The translations under genes and the position numbers were made by a program. From JAIOPA01 sp036522895 (GTDB taxonomy: Bacteria > Eisenbacteria > RBG-16-71-46), in NCBI GenBank assembly GCA_036522895.1, contig DATDEX010000231.1, forward strand, positions 1-13,229: a DNA stretch of 13,229 nt, read 5' to 3'. Of the stretch, positions 12,369 to 13,229 are shown one piece after another. How positions within the stretch are numbered: position 1 is the stretch's first letter; each line of letters begins with the position of its first letter. The notes beneath the pieces were generated by a model. That model searched no databases, was not told where the DNA came from, and saw nothing but the letters and a program-made list of their open reading frames with translations.

Positions 12369-13151
12369 TTGTCCGGCATCGGCATACCGCTGTTCATCGG
12401 CACCGCCTTTTGTGCACTTGGGGCGATCTTCGGCAGCGGCGTGACGGCGCTGTCGTGGCGTCTGCCCCGCGGCGAGTCGTGGGCCAGCGGCCGCTCCCGC
12501 TGCCCGAGCTGCGGGCACGTGCTCGGGCCGCTCGAGCTGGTCCCTGTGTTGAGCTGGGCTCTCGCCCGTGGACGGTGCCGCTTCTGCTCCGCCCGCGTGA
12601 GCGTTCGCTATCCGGCGATCGAACTCGCGTGCGCTCTGTGGTCGCTGCTCGCATGGCTCAAGCTCGGGATCGTGCCCGAGCTCGCTCCCGCGCTCCTCTG
12701 GGGCTGGCTGCTCGTGGCGCTCACCGTGATCGACCTGGACTGGAAGCTCCTCCCCGACGCGCTGACGCTTCCCGGCACGCTCATCGCGGTCGGGGGCGCG
12801 CTCCTCGGCCCCGGCGCGCGCCACGCGCTGCTCGGCATCGTGGTGGGGAGCGGCTACCTGTGGCTCTTCGCGTGGATCTGGGCGACGTTCTTGAAGCGCG
12901 AGGGCCTGGGCGGCGGCGACATCAAGCTCGCGGCCATGTTCGGCGCGCTGCTCGGACCCGTGGGCGCGTTCACCACGATCACGCTGGCGGCGTTCGGCGG
13001 CGCGCTCGCCGGCAGCCTGCTCATGCTGCGCGGGCGCGGCGGCATGCGCTCCGAGCTGCCGTTCGGAACGTTCCTCGCTCCCGCGGCGATGGCGGTGTTC
13101 CTGTGGGGCGATCGCTGGGCGGGCGCCTACCTGGCGCTCCTGAGGCATTGA
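12369..13151 (+). CDS. pilD: Prepilin peptidase / N-methyltransferase PilD
   Basis: 260-residue integral membrane aspartic protease of family A24 (GxGD type). It cleaves the Gly-Phe leaders of the prepilins and N-methylates the new terminus. An N-terminal hydrophobic helix leads into the methylase region with FGSGVTALSWRLPRGES and two zinc CxxC pairs (C45PSC48 and C70RFC73). Catalytic aspartates are D122 in IDLDWKLLPD and D184 in GGGDIKLAAMFG. About seven membrane segments follow the usual plan. The start is TTG 12369, with GAGAGGG just upstream; this puts the family-typical N-terminus right at the beginning, whereas the in-frame sequence upstream looks untranslated and overlaps the divergent gene's leader. 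The gene is complete and follows the pil operon, consistent with dedicated service to it. Confidence 0.93.
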   Translation: MSGIGIPLFIGTAFCALGAIFGSGVTALSWRLPRGESWASGRSRCPSCGHVLGPLELVPVLSWALARGRCRFCSARVSVRYPAIELACALWSLLAWLKLGIVPELAPALLWGWLLVALTVIDLDWKLLPDALTLPGTLIAVGGALLGPGARHALLGIVVGSGYLWLFAWIWATFLKREGLGGGDIKLAAMFGALLGPVGAFTTITLAAFGGALAGSLLMLRGRGGMRSELPFGTFLAPAAMAVFLWGDRWAGAYLALLRH

Positions 13152-13229
13152 GTGGTGCTCGGGAGATTGCAGACGGTGCGGGTGAGGCACGGCCGAGGCC
13201 GCCCGCGGTGCGCCGCCCGGGCGCGGCTC

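Noticed and set aside
12281..12403. Upstream ATG (12403) for the minus-strand membrane protein
   Set aside because: It would add 41 soluble residues and overlap the divergent pilD start; ATG 12280 has a plausible ribosome-binding site and leads straight into the first helix.
13152..13229. Possible start of another gene (GTG 13152) directly after pilD
   Set aside because: The frame stays open to the window end, but the 26 residues are Arg-rich with no ribosome-binding site or recognisable motif; too short to support.
1..13229. Mobile elements, CRISPR arrays, tRNA or rRNA genes
   Set aside because: No transposase or integrase, no regularly spaced identical repeats and no cloverleaf or rRNA signature were seen on either strand.

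Overview
The window is GC-rich throughout (about 70% by eye). It holds a nearly complete type IVa pilus (T4aP) assembly locus with a Fn3-repeat exported protein gene on its left flank. That protein ends in a FlgD/T9SS-sorting-like Ig domain, a combination common in the FCB group and relatives such as Candidatus Eisenbacteria or Krumholzibacteriota. That placement is an inference from domain style, gene order and base composition; no rRNA or marker gene is present to confirm it.

Layout: (i) 1-90, degenerate 30-bp tandem repeats and a hairpin at the end of the leftmost gene. (ii) 89-1390 on the minus strand, the secreted Fn3 protein. (iii) 1391-2168, a 778-bp gene-free divergent intergenic region unusually dense in perfect inverted repeats, with a plausible sigma-70-like promoter pointing right. 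(iv) 2169-11914 on the plus strand, eleven tightly packed genes: pilB (extension ATPase), pilC (platform), pilA (major pilin), three minor prepilins (PilV-, PilW- and PilX-like), pilM, pilN, pilO, a pilP/gspC-like gene and pilQ (secretin). (v) 11960-12280 on the minus strand, a small three-helix membrane protein (DUF5658-like). (vi) 12369-13151 on the plus strand, the prepilin peptidase pilD. The last 78 bases show no convincing gene.

How the parts work together: PilD removes the short leaders of PilA and the minor prepilins. PilB hydrolyses ATP on the cytoplasmic face of the PilC platform to extract pilins into the fibre. PilM (cytoplasmic, actin-like), PilN, PilO and the PilP/GspC-like protein form the alignment complex linking the platform to the outer-membrane secretin PilQ. 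The minor pilins probably form the initiating or tip complex, with the large PilX-like protein lacking Glu+5 as the likely apex. No PilT retraction ATPase, pilotin or two-component regulator is visible here.

What stands out: an MshEN-type (cyclic-di-GMP-binding) double motif at the PilB N-terminus, perfect in its second half and degenerate in its first; a structured leader before pilB with a TTG start; two strong hairpins between pilC and pilA and one after pilA, placed where they could set pilin stoichiometry; a run of four consecutive GTG starts (pilN to pilQ), three overlapping the previous stop as GTGA; a PilP-position protein anchored like GspC instead of as a lipoprotein; and a 19-bp near-perfect dyad in the intergenic region. 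I do not see a mobile element, CRISPR array or RNA gene.
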